A DNA stretch of 64,000 nucleotides, from NCBI GenBank assembly GCA_002356515.1, contig AP017605.1:1488001-1552000 (forward strand), given 5' to 3'. The notes below the pieces were generated by a model that saw only the letters and a program-made list of their open reading frames with translations, made no database searches and had not been told where the DNA came from. Below are positions 27,020 to 35,515 of this stretch, one piece after another. The position numbers and the translations under genes are program-made. Source of the DNA: Mesorhizobium loti (GTDB lineage Bacteria; Pseudomonadota; Alphaproteobacteria; Rhizobiales; Rhizobiaceae). Within the stretch, counting starts at the first letter, position 1. Each line of letters opens with the position of its first letter.

Positions 27020-27490
27020 TCAATCCGCGCCGAGGTCGCGTTCGAAGACCACCTGGTCGCGCAGCGGAATGCCGTTCACAGCCAAGCCTTCGGGGTAACC
27101 GGTCGATGGCCCGAACGCATCCTGCACGATGCGAAACATCCGAAAGCCCTGTCTCTGGTAAAATCGCAGATTGCCGATATCGGCCGCCGCGGTCGAAACG
27201 ATCAGGCGCCGGCCGTTGCGCTCGCGGCAGCGGGTGATTGCCGCCGCGACGAGGGCACGCCCCAACCCCTCGCTCTGCCTTGCCGGGCGGACTGCCAGGC
27301 TCTTGAGCTCGAAGACACCGCCCTCGCCTGTCTCGATGAGCTGCACATGGCCGACGATCCTGTTGCCATCCCGCGCAACCAGCACCTCGCCCTTGTCGAT
27401 ATAGCTGGAAACCTGCGTGGGAGAATCGTCGGCAAGGGTAAACAGCGGCAGCAATATTTCGCGGTCCCCGTCATATCGTTCAATCTGCAT
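27020..27490 (-). CDS. GNAT-family N-acetyltransferase
   Basis: This 156-residue protein has the GNAT acetyl-CoA motif (SLAVRPARQSEGLGRALV, residues about 66-83) and a second conserved stretch NLRFYQRQGFRMFR. It acetylates a small molecule or protein amine using acetyl-CoA; the substrate is unknown. It stands alone next to the region where phage-derived DNA begins. Confidence 0.9.
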   Translation of the reverse strand: MQIERYDGDREILLPLFTLADDSPTQVSSYIDKGEVLVARDGNRIVGHVQLIETGEGGVFELKSLAVRPARQSEGLGRALVAAAITRCRERNGRRLIVSTAAADIGNLRFYQRQGFRMFRIVQDAFGPSTGYPEGLAVNGIPLRDQVVFERDLGAD

Positions 27491-27577
27491 CCGTAAGCCC
27501 AGGCTCGATCAATGCCGCCGCGAGTTCGGCAGCCTTGCTCCGGGATATAGCAGCGGCCGGTCAGGAGCCACAAACGC

Positions 27578-27614
27578 AAAAAAGCCCGCCCCGGCGTGAG
27601 CCGAGGCGGGCTTT
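27578..27614 (-). terminator. Rho-independent terminator
   Basis: A 10-bp stem AAAGCCCGCC/GGCGGGCTTT is followed by a T run on the minus strand. It lies just after the decayed phage-gene fragment and may originally have ended that transcript. Confidence 0.75.
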
Positions 27615-27682
27615 GGGTCGACCGAGCTATCCGGTACGGATTTCGACGCCGGGCAAAGCCTGGAGCTATTGCTCCGGGGGCT

Positions 27683-27765
27683 GGCCTGAACTTCCGCACG
27701 ATCACCTCGAACAAAATATCCGAAATCCACATGGCAGACACGCCGACCAAGAAGGCGGCGAGCGT
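27683..27765 (-). pseudogene. Relic of phage membrane-protein gene (3' end)
   Basis: The minus strand encodes SAMWISDILFEVIVRKFRPA, nearly identical to CAMWISDILFEVIVRKFRPA in the intact phage gene at 28880-29200. Homology is lost on both sides, and the following sequence runs into unrelated codons. This is either a leftover from another prophage or a duplication across the prophage edge. Confidence 0.75.
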
Positions 27766-27892
27766 CCGAAGGGCAGTTGATAGTGCCTTCACCTCGATAG
27801 AACGTTGATTGCTCCTCACCTGGATGCCTTCGCAGTCAGGAATGCATGTGAAGAATACTGGCCGTCGATCGCGCCCCGCTGCGTGCAATCTG

Positions 27893-28006
27893 TCATCCAA
27901 ACCAGTCAAACGTAACGCTAACCACCAAGACCGCGATCAGGATTGAGAGCGGCACCGCCATGAACAGCCCAGCTTCTAAAAATCGGGTTTCCTTGTCACT
28001 GAACAT
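27893..28006 (-). CDS. Small single-span membrane protein, 37 residues
   Basis: The frame MFSDKETRFLEAGLFMAVPL... has a short charged N-terminus and one strongly hydrophobic helix (about residues 13-32), ending DWFG. It was read directly from the complement strand. No family is known. The region is otherwise gene-poor, and support is limited to coherent codon use and membrane-protein character. Confidence 0.45.
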   Translation of the reverse strand: MFSDKETRFLEAGLFMAVPLSILIAVLVVSVTFDWFG

Positions 28007-28554
28007 TAGGCCTGCCTCATTAAGCTTCGCTCAGACAGAAGCTGCGAAGCCCGTTTCAGTTCCGAATGCCGGCGACGCGCGATCCACGAGCGATTAGTTT
28101 AACGTGGTTACCTGGCGACCGAAATCAGTTCGGTTTCCCCAATGATGCCGGCCATCTATTTTGCAATGATACGGGAGGCCAGCGCATCATTCGATTGGCG
28201 CTCCATTCCGCCCCCAACAAAGGCGTGGGGGCTTCCGAAGCAAATTGGCCCGCCCCAATGCTGGTGTTCCCGGAGACGCGACAAAGCAGACTGCGGGCGA
28301 AAGTGCCCCAACACGAAAAGCCCGCTGGCCAGAGCCAGCGCGCCTTGCCCTCTTCCTTCGTTCGCATGTTTCGCTGATATGAGCAGGGGTGCATACATCT
28401 TCGCCAGTCGGCGCTGCCATTCTCAAGGCCCTGCCGGTCAGGCCCAGTGGCCTTCCGCTGCCAGTCCCCTCTAGCAACCAAGCCGCTGGGCCGCAGGTGA
28501 CGTGATTTGCGCCACATATGCGGCATGAAGGCGCTGAACAGAAGGTGTTGCTCG
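28007..28554. other. Gene-poor stretch
   Basis: No convincing coding frame, RNA gene or repeat was seen in these roughly 550 bases. All frames here have poor codon bias. Confidence 0.5.
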
Positions 28555-28761
28555 ATGCTCCGGACAGACAATGGCGCGGCGCTGAGGCTTTCAGATTTTG
28601 CCGATCCTAACGACGCAGTGATTGCCGCAATCGAACTTTATGGGCCGGAAGCGCAGACCGCGGCGGCCTACTGTGCCATGGAAGCACACTTCGCCGGGCG
28701 ACTGGCCGATTTCCGCCTCTGGTGCGAAGTCTTTCGTGTCTTCAAAACCAGATTCCATTGA
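28555..28761 (+). CDS. Hypothetical 68-residue protein
   Basis: This is a small soluble helical protein (MLRTDNGAALRLSDFADPND..., then AAIELYGPEAQTAAAYCAMEAHFAGRL). The codon bias and amphipathic helices look genuine, and proteins of this form are frequent unknowns in rhizobia. The start is uncertain: upstream in-frame ATGs at 28507 and 28525 would lengthen it by up to 16 residues. It points toward the prophage. Confidence 0.6.
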   Translation: MLRTDNGAALRLSDFADPNDAVIAAIELYGPEAQTAAAYCAMEAHFAGRLADFRLWCEVFRVFKTRFH

Positions 28762-28879
28762 GAGGCACATATATCGGGACCAAAGGCCGCCACGGCCATC
28801 AGCGCGTTCGCGCCGCGTAGCATGCCGGGAAGATAACGAAGCAACCATCAGCAATACGGAAGCCCGCTTCTGCGGCCTT

Positions 28880-29200
28880 TCAGTCTTCCGTCGCCGGCCT
28901 GAATTTCCGCACGATCACCTCGAACAGAATATCCGAAATCCACATCGCGCAGACGCCGATGAGAAACGCCGCCGCCAGCGTCGTCGTGTCGTCACTAGCC
29001 AGCGGCAGGCCCGTGGCGCGGGCATACTGGACCACGGGCAGCGTCAGATAGGCCGCGGCAAGCGCGCCGCAGATCGGTGACGCCACCATTTCGCGCAGCT
29101 TGTAGCGGTGCCGCGACAAAGCGCGCAGGACACCGCCGGCCAGACCGGCGACGACGACCGGTCCCTTGATGCCGAGCAGGTCAAAGATGTCGTGCATCAT
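28880..29200 (-). CDS. Phage membrane protein near lysis cassette, holin candidate
   Basis: This 106-residue protein has three hydrophobic segments (about residues 12-28, 42-58 and 72-92) and a positively charged loop (RALSRHRYKLRE), ending CAMWISDILFEVIVRKFRPATED. Its location as the last gene of the lysis block fits a holin or lysis-accessory role, but the family is not recognised. Its ATG overlaps the stop of the preceding 35-residue gene. A decayed copy of its 3' end lies at 27.7 kb. Confidence 0.7.
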   Translation of the reverse strand: MMHDIFDLLGIKGPVVVAGLAGGVLRALSRHRYKLREMVASPICGALAAAYLTLPVVQYARATGLPLASDDTTTLAAAFLIGVCAMWISDILFEVIVRKFRPATED

Positions 29201-29304
29201 TTCATCGCCCTCGCCATGAGGAAGCCGAAGGCCGATCCGGTGCCGAAAATGACCAGCCCGCCAAGCAGCATGGCCGTGTCCAGGGGAAATGCGACGACGA
29301 TCAT
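29197..29304 (-). CDS. 35-residue phage membrane peptide
   Basis: MIVVAFPLDTAMLLGG... is a single hydrophobic helix with a short basic tail (ARAMK). Four-base overlaps with the genes on both sides (ATGA) make translation coupling, and thus a real gene, likely. It may be a holin/antiholin-like peptide; no family is recognised. Confidence 0.6.
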   Translation of the reverse strand: MIVVAFPLDTAMLLGGLVIFGTGSAFGFLMARAMK

Positions 29305-29495
29305 GGCTTCCACCCGCACAGTTTCTCGCCCTTGCGGTTGTGCGCCAGCAGCGCCTTGACCTCGGCGTCCGACAGCGCATCGACCGCAGCCGCCGACAGA
29401 CGCAGCGGGCTGGATACCGCGCAGAACCCGCCCTTGACGGTCGTGCAGCCGACCATCGCGGCCATGACGGACACAAACATCAATCCCTTGCCCAT
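29301..29495 (-). CDS. Small phage lipoprotein, putative outer-membrane spanin (Rz1-like)
   Basis: This 64-residue protein has a short signal sequence and a lipobox (MAAMVGC, Cys17), then a Cys-containing domain ending LLAHNRKGEKLCGWKP. The start at 29495 has an AAAGGAG ribosome site. It begins inside the end of the gene for a membrane-anchored coiled-coil protein (16-base overlap), which is how two-component spanin genes are often arranged. It lacks the proline-rich body of classical Rz1, so the call is an inference. Confidence 0.6.
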   Translation of the reverse strand: MGKGLMFVSVMAAMVGCTTVKGGFCAVSSPLRLSAAAVDALSDAEVKALLAHNRKGEKLCGWKP

Positions 29496-29719
29496 GATTT
29501 GAGCTCCTTTCGCGCGGTGGCGGCCGGCAGCGCGCCGATATCGTTCTGGACCTGGTCGGCGATGTCGTGCGCCGCGGCCTCGGCGGCGGCCTGCCGGGCA
29601 CGTTCGCTGCGTTCGCCGGCAAGCCGCTGGCGAACACCCCAGCCGAATGCCGCCAGGGCGGCCGCGCCGATGCCGAGAAGGGTCGGATTGCCGAGCACGA
29701 AGGACAGCAGCGCGCTCAT
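29480..29719 (-). CDS. Putative inner-membrane spanin (Rz-like)
   Basis: This 79-residue protein has an N-terminal transmembrane helix (residues about 8-27) followed by a Glu/Arg/Ala-rich coiled coil (RQRLAGERSERARQAAAEAAAHD). That topology matches an i-spanin whose helix anchors in the inner membrane and whose coil reaches for the outer-membrane partner encoded in the overlapping gene. It is coupled to the holin gene upstream by a four-base overlap. Confidence 0.6.
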   Translation of the reverse strand: MSALLSFVLGNPTLLGIGAAALAAFGWGVRQRLAGERSERARQAAAEAAAHDIADQVQNDIGALPAATARKELKSWARD

Positions 29720-29916
29720 TGGTTTGGCTCATCCTTGACCAGATAGCCGATGGCGAAGACAGCGATCGGCAGAAGCGTCGCCCATGTCTCGGCGTCGTAC
29801 CAGGACGGCCAGAGATTGCGCACGAAGACGCCGGAGACCGAAACGGCCGCGGCGGCGATGGTCGCGGCCGTCAGCTTGTTGGTCGGGCGGATGGTCGGTT
29901 GGGTGATGGTGGCCAT
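29716..29916 (-). CDS. Phage holin-like protein
   Basis: This 66-residue protein has two hydrophobic segments (about residues 16-34 and 43-60) and a charged C-terminus (VKDEPNQ), typical of a class II holin. It lies immediately between the endolysin and the spanin-like genes. It would form the inner-membrane lesion that starts lysis. Confidence 0.7.
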   Translation of the reverse strand: MATITQPTIRPTNKLTAATIAAAAVSVSGVFVRNLWPSWYDAETWATLLPIAVFAIGYLVKDEPNQ

Positions 29917-29918
29917 GA

Positions 29919-30671
29919 TCAGAAGATCCCTTGCAGAACGACGGCAATGTGGTGCCAGGCGGCGTAGACGAAGAGCAGGCAGGCGGCGATGACACCCCCT
30001 GCCCTAGCGGCAACCGGAATTGCGGAGCCACTCAGTGCCGGCGACGCCGGCTCGGCCGCCGGCGCGTTGCCGCCGGGCGTCTCAACCTCGGGCGGTTGCG
30101 GGCCTGGTCGCGGAACCGGCGCGGGCATGGCAGGCTTTACCGGCGCTGATACTGTCGCCGGGTCCGACATCAGCAAGGCCTCAGCCCGCACCGACCTGAC
30201 CCGGTCGGACCAGCCGCGCCCGAATGTTGCCCATGTCGACAATCGCTTGAGAAACGCCAGCCGTGCATCGCAAAGCTGGTCGATGACGACGCCGGCCGGC
30301 CTTGCCCTGGCCGCCGCGAGCGTCGCCGGACCGATGCGCCCATCCTGCGGGACGCCGACGCTTGCCTGCAGGTATTTTGCCGCCCTGCCCGGTCCGCTGT
30401 TCACCGCGAAATCGAACACGGCATAGTCGACACCGTCAGGCAATTCGGCGCCGAGCACGGCATCCCAATAGAACCGCCGATAGACGGTCGCGACCTGATC
30501 ATCGCCGATCTTGCGCAGATCGGCCTTGCTGGCATCGGCCTTCACATAGCGGCGAAAGTTCGCGAGGGTGACACCCTTCATCGTGGCGCCGCCCGGATCG
30601 GCCGGATTGTCCGACCAGCCGCCCTCGGATTTCAAGACGAGCGAAAGCGCCCGCGCAAAGTTGCGGTCCAT
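29919..30671 (-). CDS. Phage endolysin, GH108 N-acetylmuramidase
   Basis: This 250-residue lysozyme-like enzyme has the GH108 motif SEGGWSDNPADPGGATMKGVT (catalytic Glu16) and the C-terminal peptidoglycan-binding PG_binding_3 region (FAVNSGPGRAAKYLQASVGV, DGRIGPATLAAA). A proline-rich linker (residues about 175-215) leads to a C-terminal transmembrane helix (residues 224-240). It cuts peptidoglycan between MurNAc and GlcNAc. The C-terminal membrane anchor is an unusual extra that would tether the enzyme until the membrane is depolarised. Confidence 0.9.
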   Translation of the reverse strand: MDRNFARALSLVLKSEGGWSDNPADPGGATMKGVTLANFRRYVKADASKADLRKIGDDQVATVYRRFYWDAVLGAELPDGVDYAVFDFAVNSGPGRAAKYLQASVGVPQDGRIGPATLAAARARPAGVVIDQLCDARLAFLKRLSTWATFGRGWSDRVRSVRAEALLMSDPATVSAPVKPAMPAPVPRPGPQPPEVETPGGNAPAAEPASPALSGSAIPVAARAGGVIAACLLFVYAAWHHIAVVLQGIF

Positions 30672-30855
30672 GGGAGTTCCTTCCGGATGGGGTTGGTTGA
30701 GGCTGAAGCCAAGGAGCGCCGAGAAGTCAGCGCGATGCTGATGCCGCGATTATGTAGGGACCGGTGACTCTAGGTCAGGCCCCGGATTCTGGCGAATGAG
30801 CCTAGGGAACGCGAACTGGCGTCAGGATGGGCTAGTCGCGGGTGGAGTCGCAATC

Positions 30856-31638
30856 TTACGAAATCAGGCGCCTCAACCTCGAGGCCGAAGATCGCAAAAA
30901 TTGAATTGCGGAAGACGGACGCCGCCAATTGTGCGCCGCATCAGCCACCTCGGCGGCTGCTATTTGCCAACGCTTTTCGTCGGCATAAGCCTCCAACTCA
31001 CTGAAAAAGCTGGCGTCATAGAAGCGGAAACTCTCAGGTTTCCGAAACGCCTTAACGCCAGCGTTAAGGCGCCATTTTACACCGTCTTGCTTGCTGACGT
31101 CCACATGGTGCTCGGTTTCAATGACATGGCCCAGACGCTCTTCATCCAGCACCTCGCCTGGTGCAAAAAACGGGATGGTCGAACGCAGGACGCCGTGAGC
31201 GTCTGAGACCAGATCCTCGTACCGCACGAGAAGGCGCTCGGTCGGGAACGGTGCGTCCACCCACTTCGCCATGAACGCTGCCCAGCCGTCGGCTTTGTAG
31301 CGAGCAAAGGCTCGGAAACTTTCGACGGTATCCTCGCCTACATCGCCGTCGTCTCGCAGATAGAGCTCGAAGTCAGAGATTGTGGCGGGCGTAAGCGCGC
31401 GGTATTGGACCAAATAAGGAACGCCCTCGACAATACGTCCAGACAGTTCGAAGTCATGGTATTTTGTGAAATTGACACCAGACTGAGTGCACGGGAAAGT
31501 GTGGCAGCAGGCCGGATCGTCTCGGTAGAAGAAGCAATACCTGAAGCTCTCACCAAAATAATTTTGGACAAGCCGCTCCATCAGATGATGGCCGCTCCGT
31601 GGCCAGCTTACGCCAGCGACATACCTCATTCCCACCAT
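30856..31638 (-). CDS. Sulfotransferase-family protein (prophage cargo)
   Basis: This 260-residue protein opens with the PAPS 5'-phosphosulfate loop SWPRSGHHLMERL (residues about 11-23) and has LLVRYEDLVSD downstream, the pattern of sulfotransferases and of related NodH/LpsS enzymes. It probably sulfates an envelope glycan or lipid. It lies between the lysis genes and the tail spike, is divergent from a glycosyltransferase gene, and has more AT-rich codons than its neighbours. Both facts fit horizontally acquired cargo. Confidence 0.8.
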   Translation of the reverse strand: MVGMRYVAGVSWPRSGHHLMERLVQNYFGESFRYCFFYRDDPACCHTFPCTQSGVNFTKYHDFELSGRIVEGVPYLVQYRALTPATISDFELYLRDDGDVGEDTVESFRAFARYKADGWAAFMAKWVDAPFPTERLLVRYEDLVSDAHGVLRSTIPFFAPGEVLDEERLGHVIETEHHVDVSKQDGVKWRLNAGVKAFRKPESFRFYDASFFSELEAYADEKRWQIAAAEVADAAHNWRRPSSAIQFLRSSASRLRRLIS

Positions 31639-31761
31639 GAGCCCTCGAACGCATATAGATTCGGTCTAACCTGCGAGGTGACAGCTGTCTACCAGCTATC
31701 GGGAGTGGTCCAAGCCTTTATCTGAATTGCGGAGTGGCGCCGGCCGTGCTTAACGTGGACC

Positions 31762-33030
31762 ATGATCTACGCCGACATCAGCGAATTTGTTTCAAACCCT
31801 ATCGGAACCGGCATCCAGCGCACTATTCGCGCCATTTTCCGCCATTGGACGGACGGGTTGACGGCATGCTATTTTGACAAAGCGGCGAACAATTTGCGGG
31901 TCCTGACACCCGAAGCCTTGGCGGCTGTCCTAGACAATTCAAATGCAACAACTGCCGAAAAAGCAGACCGTGCGGCAAGATCGATAGCAGCGGCCCCAGG
32001 CACTCTCATCGGCGACGAAGCCTATGTCCTGATCCCTGAATTGTTCTGGGATCATGCACGTTGCGCGTTCTACAAAAAGCGCATTGAGCGCCACCCGTCG
32101 CGCTCCTTCGCTATTGTCTATGACCTTTTCCCATGGATACATCCCAAGGACTTTGGTATCACTGACAGGACGCCATTCGAGCCATATTTCAACCTGGTCT
32201 TTTCGATGGCCTACACCGCTCACATCAGCCAGGAGACCAAGGAAGCCTACGAGATTGCCGGTCGGCTACGAAGGCCCTGGCCACTGCCAATCCTTCATCT
32301 TGGCGCCGACGGCCTTTCCGTTGAGAAACAAACTTTCCACCCGAGCCGAAAAACCTTCGTATGCCTCGGATCGATCGAAGCGCGAAAGCGCCAAAGCGAT
32401 GTCCTGATGGCCTTCGAAGACCTCTGGGACGAAGGCGTCGAAGTCGACTTAGTGTTGGTAGGCAAGTTGGTGGATCACGGTAACGCATCCCTCGGACCAG
32501 CGATCGAGGCGGCTAAAGAGAGGTATCCTCAGTTCTCGCACTATCCGGCCGCCTCAGACGAACAGTTGGCACAGATCCTATCCACCGCTCGCGCTACCAT
32601 TTTGGCCAGCACTCTTGAAGGCTATGGCATCCCGCCAGTTGAAAGCCTTTACGCCGGCATCCCCGTAATCGTGAGCGACGTCATGCCAAGCACGAGACGG
32701 CTGCAACCGTTGGGTCAAATTCGCATCGAGCCCAAACGCCCCGATCGGATCGCAGCGGCGGCAAGAAAAATGCTGGACAATGACGAAGCCCGCAGACTTT
32801 GGACTGAAGCGGCAAGCATCTCACTACCAACATGGCGCGACACCGCCCGACAGGTACGGGAATGGGCCACGCACATCGAGATAGTGCATTCTGCTATTGA
32901 TCGCGACCTAGCCCGGCGCGATCCGATCCCCAAGTTAATGCCCCTAGCAGACATCAGGCCGATTGATCTCGATAAGGACGCTAGCTTACAGGCCGAAAGC
33001 GCGCGTTGGCTACGCGAAGCGGCAACGTAG
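31762..33030 (+). CDS. Glycosyltransferase family 1/4 (prophage cargo)
   Basis: This 422-residue GT-B glycosyltransferase has an N-terminal acceptor domain (MIYADISEFVSNPIGTGIQR) and a C-terminal nucleotide-sugar domain with FVCLGSIEARKRQSD and the conserved ASTLEGYGIPPVESLYAGIPV motif near residue 290. It would add a sugar to a surface polysaccharide. It is transcribed against the surrounding phage genes and paired head-to-head with the sulfotransferase, next to the receptor-binding tail spike. A role in surface or serotype conversion of the lysogen is therefore plausible. Confidence 0.85.
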   Translation: MIYADISEFVSNPIGTGIQRTIRAIFRHWTDGLTACYFDKAANNLRVLTPEALAAVLDNSNATTAEKADRAARSIAAAPGTLIGDEAYVLIPELFWDHARCAFYKKRIERHPSRSFAIVYDLFPWIHPKDFGITDRTPFEPYFNLVFSMAYTAHISQETKEAYEIAGRLRRPWPLPILHLGADGLSVEKQTFHPSRKTFVCLGSIEARKRQSDVLMAFEDLWDEGVEVDLVLVGKLVDHGNASLGPAIEAAKERYPQFSHYPAASDEQLAQILSTARATILASTLEGYGIPPVESLYAGIPVIVSDVMPSTRRLQPLGQIRIEPKRPDRIAAAARKMLDNDEARRLWTEAASISLPTWRDTARQVREWATHIEIVHSAIDRDLARRDPIPKLMPLADIRPIDLDKDASLQAESARWLREAAT

Positions 33031-33035
33031 AGACG

Positions 33036-35216
33036 CTAATGTACCATCTTCCTGGCGGTCAACGTGCCGGTATAGGTGATCGCGACTGCCTCGTTTGGTT
33101 CAAGCTGGATACAAAGGGGGACATTGGCGCCCAGCGCGGCCGGCAGTATCGATACGCCACCTTGGGTGGCCGCTGTGATTGATGTGGTCGCGGAAGTGTA
33201 AACTGTCTCCGGTGACGCGCCAGCCGTATAGGTGTAGGGGGAAGCTCCTGGTGTGATGCCTGCCGCGCCAACCGGGTTGTAGCCCGCATTTCGTTCGATG
33301 CGCGTGTTGCCTAGCCAAGCTCCAGCTATCTTGTTCGTACAGCCCACAAACGAGTTGTCGTAAATCATCGCGTCTGTCGGCGTGCCATCGGAGAAAATGC
33401 CATACAACAGACCACCAAGGCGGTTGCCTTGAAGGCGTGCGCGAACCACACCAGAATTCAATGAAAACCCGGCAGCAGCACCCGGGCCGTTGATGGTGTT
33501 GTTGACGAAGCTACAATCAGAGATCACTGCACCAGTGAGTGTAACCCCGCTCGAACCATTGTTAAGCATAAAGCAGTTTGCAAAATTGACATTTGTCACC
33601 GAGGCGCTTGCGCCAGGCGCCATCTGGACTCCGTGAGTTCCTGAAGTGCTGAACCAGCATTGTACGAAATCGCAACTCGTAATCGTGCCCGTGCTCGTTG
33701 GGGTAATGGAAAGACCCGCGCCCAAAGAGGTATCGAACCAGCAATTGGTGAAGCGGCAATAGGCAACGGATTGGCCGGCTGCCGGGGTGATTTGCGCGCC
33801 ATTGGTCCCAGCGAGGAACTGGCAATTGGTGAAGCTGTAGTCCCCTCCGTTGTCGATATAGAGACAGGCAAATGGATGGGCCACACCGTTCCACACCACG
33901 ATCATATTAGCGATCTCAACTGCAACACCGCCATGAAGCCGGATACCGATGCTAGAGACGTTAGCTGTGCTGATGTTGCCGTTGGCCACGAAAATTGTTG
34001 AAACAGCCGCCGAGAGAAAGATCCCCTGAAACGTTCCGGTCATATTGAAGTTTGTAATCGAAACGACGTTGGCCGAAATATTGATATAGCTGCCCGCCGT
34101 TCGGGTGATGTTAGTCCCGAAGGAAATCCGATCCAGAGTGAACGAGCCGTTCGAAATAGTCAGAAGATCGGCAGTCGCCGAGGTCGTGGTGAGTGTGACC
34201 TTGGCTTTGCTTTCTCCGAACCAGCAAGCAAACGACGACGGTGTGATCGCGGCAGAGACCAGATAATTGCCCTTTGGGAAATAGAGAGCTTTGCCCAAAG
34301 CTGCTGCAGCAGCGTCAGCCGCGACGATGCCGGCACGGCTGTCTGAAACGCCCGTAGGATCAACGCCTGTGAAATCGAGAACAGATACCCTCTCCCGGGC
34401 GCGATCCTGCATTGTACGCGCCAACGAACTTGTCCCACCTTGTGTGTAAGACACGTCGGCACCATCGATTGCGGCTATGGGCACATAGGCCGTATTGCCG
34501 GCATTCCGCTTAAGGAAGGTGTTGGCGACCGGCGCCGGAAGGTTGATCGTAGCCGCCGACGCGGCCGCGACCGAAGCCGAGCCGGCGGCGGCGGTCGCTG
34601 AATTCCCCGCATTGGTTGCCGATGTCGCCGCGCTCGATGCCGAGCCGGCCGCGGCCGTGGCCGCATTGCCGGCGTTGGTCGCGCTGGTGGCGGCTGCGGA
34701 GGCCGAGCCCGACGCGGCGGTGGCCGAGTTGCCGGCATTCGTTGCGGAGGTCGCGGCATTGGTCGCGCTGGTCGATGCGGCAGTGGCCGATCCGGCGGCG
34801 GCGGAAGCGCTGCCGGCCGCAGCCGTCGCCGCCACCTGCGCATCGCCCAACGCGTTGTCGGACAGATAAAACCCCAATGCGATGGCATCGATGCCGATCA
34901 CCGGCTCATCGGTCTGGAATGAAAAGACCTTGGCGGCATTGGTCGATCCGGCCTGAGTGTGGACCGTGGTGCCCTTCTGCATCGTGCGCGAGGTCCGCGC
35001 GTCAGCGGCGCGGAACCACTGGCCCTCGCTTGCCGTGTAGATGCCGTTCTGGGTGGCGTTCGTCTGGTTCTTGACCAGCACGCGGTCACCGGCTTCCGTC
35101 AGCACGCCGTCAATCGTCTGGAGGCCAGATAAAGAAATATTGGCCGTGGTCGCCAAGCGCACGGGTTCGCGCTCACCGGTCAACAGGCGAACGGCGGCAG
35201 TTGCAGGTCGGGCCAT
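33036..35216 (-). CDS. Phage tail spike/fibre with pectate-lyase fold
   Basis: This is a 726-residue receptor-binding protein. Residues 1-120 form a virion-attachment part (LQTIDGVLTEAGDRVLVKNQT), common to many podovirus tail proteins. Residues about 130-230 are a repetitive Ala/Ser/Thr/Asn stretch (SATNAGNSATAAAGSA units). A DFTGVDPTGVSDSRAG entry at about 285 leads into a right-handed beta-helix of the pectate-lyase superfamily, with a small beta-rich tip at the C-terminus. It probably binds or cleaves host polysaccharide. A terminator sits just before it, so it has its own promoter. Confidence 0.9.
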   Translation of the reverse strand: MARPATAAVRLLTGEREPVRLATTANISLSGLQTIDGVLTEAGDRVLVKNQTNATQNGIYTASEGQWFRAADARTSRTMQKGTTVHTQAGSTNAAKVFSFQTDEPVIGIDAIALGFYLSDNALGDAQVAATAAAGSASAAAGSATAASTSATNAATSATNAGNSATAASGSASAAATSATNAGNAATAAAGSASSAATSATNAGNSATAAAGSASVAAASAATINLPAPVANTFLKRNAGNTAYVPIAAIDGADVSYTQGGTSSLARTMQDRARERVSVLDFTGVDPTGVSDSRAGIVAADAAAAALGKALYFPKGNYLVSAAITPSSFACWFGESKAKVTLTTTSATADLLTISNGSFTLDRISFGTNITRTAGSYINISANVVSITNFNMTGTFQGIFLSAAVSTIFVANGNISTANVSSIGIRLHGGVAVEIANMIVVWNGVAHPFACLYIDNGGDYSFTNCQFLAGTNGAQITPAAGQSVAYCRFTNCWFDTSLGAGLSITPTSTGTITSCDFVQCWFSTSGTHGVQMAPGASASVTNVNFANCFMLNNGSSGVTLTGAVISDCSFVNNTINGPGAAAGFSLNSGVVRARLQGNRLGGLLYGIFSDGTPTDAMIYDNSFVGCTNKIAGAWLGNTRIERNAGYNPVGAAGITPGASPYTYTAGASPETVYTSATTSITAATQGGVSILPAALGANVPLCIQLEPNEAVAITYTGTLTARKMVH

Positions 35217-35230
35217 AAGGCTTGCTCCAT

Positions 35231-35257
35231 GAAAAAAGCCCCGCGAAAGCGAGGCTT
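35231..35257 (-). terminator. Rho-independent terminator
   Basis: A stem AAGCC(C)CGC/GCG(A)GGCTT with a GAAA loop is followed by six T on the minus strand. It ends the toxin-immunity transcript that stops at 35516 and isolates the tail spike gene. Confidence 0.75.
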
Positions 35258-35515
35258 GAGGATTTCGGGTTGGTTGATGGCTGGCGATGGGTGGATGGAA
35301 CGGGCGAGCCAGCCAACTTAGCCGGCGGCTATCGTTTATTTTCGCTTTTCTCGTCGCGCGAGCGTTCGCGCCTTGAATGGCGCGATACCAGAACCAATAG
35401 TTGATATTGGCGTCTTAGCCGCTGTGCGGCTGGCAGCGATTATTCGTCTTCTCGATAATTGCGCACCCAGGCTCTTGCTTCGGGGCTGCCGAAGTCGTCG
35501 CACGAATCGTGTGTA

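Larger units (their letters stand above)
27491..27892. other. Intergenic region with a phage-gene relic
   Basis: This 402-base gap contains a terminator at 27578-27614 and a decayed copy of the 3' end of the phage membrane-protein gene at 28880 (about 27683-27760). No intact gene is evident. Confidence 0.7.

Noticed and set aside
28066..28377. 103-residue plus-strand frame in the gene-poor stretch
   Set aside because: Poor codon bias, no ribosome site, and similarly open frames on both strands.
28880..31700. tRNA gene as prophage attachment site
   Set aside because: I could not find a cloverleaf or TTCGANTC-type T-loop near the left edge.
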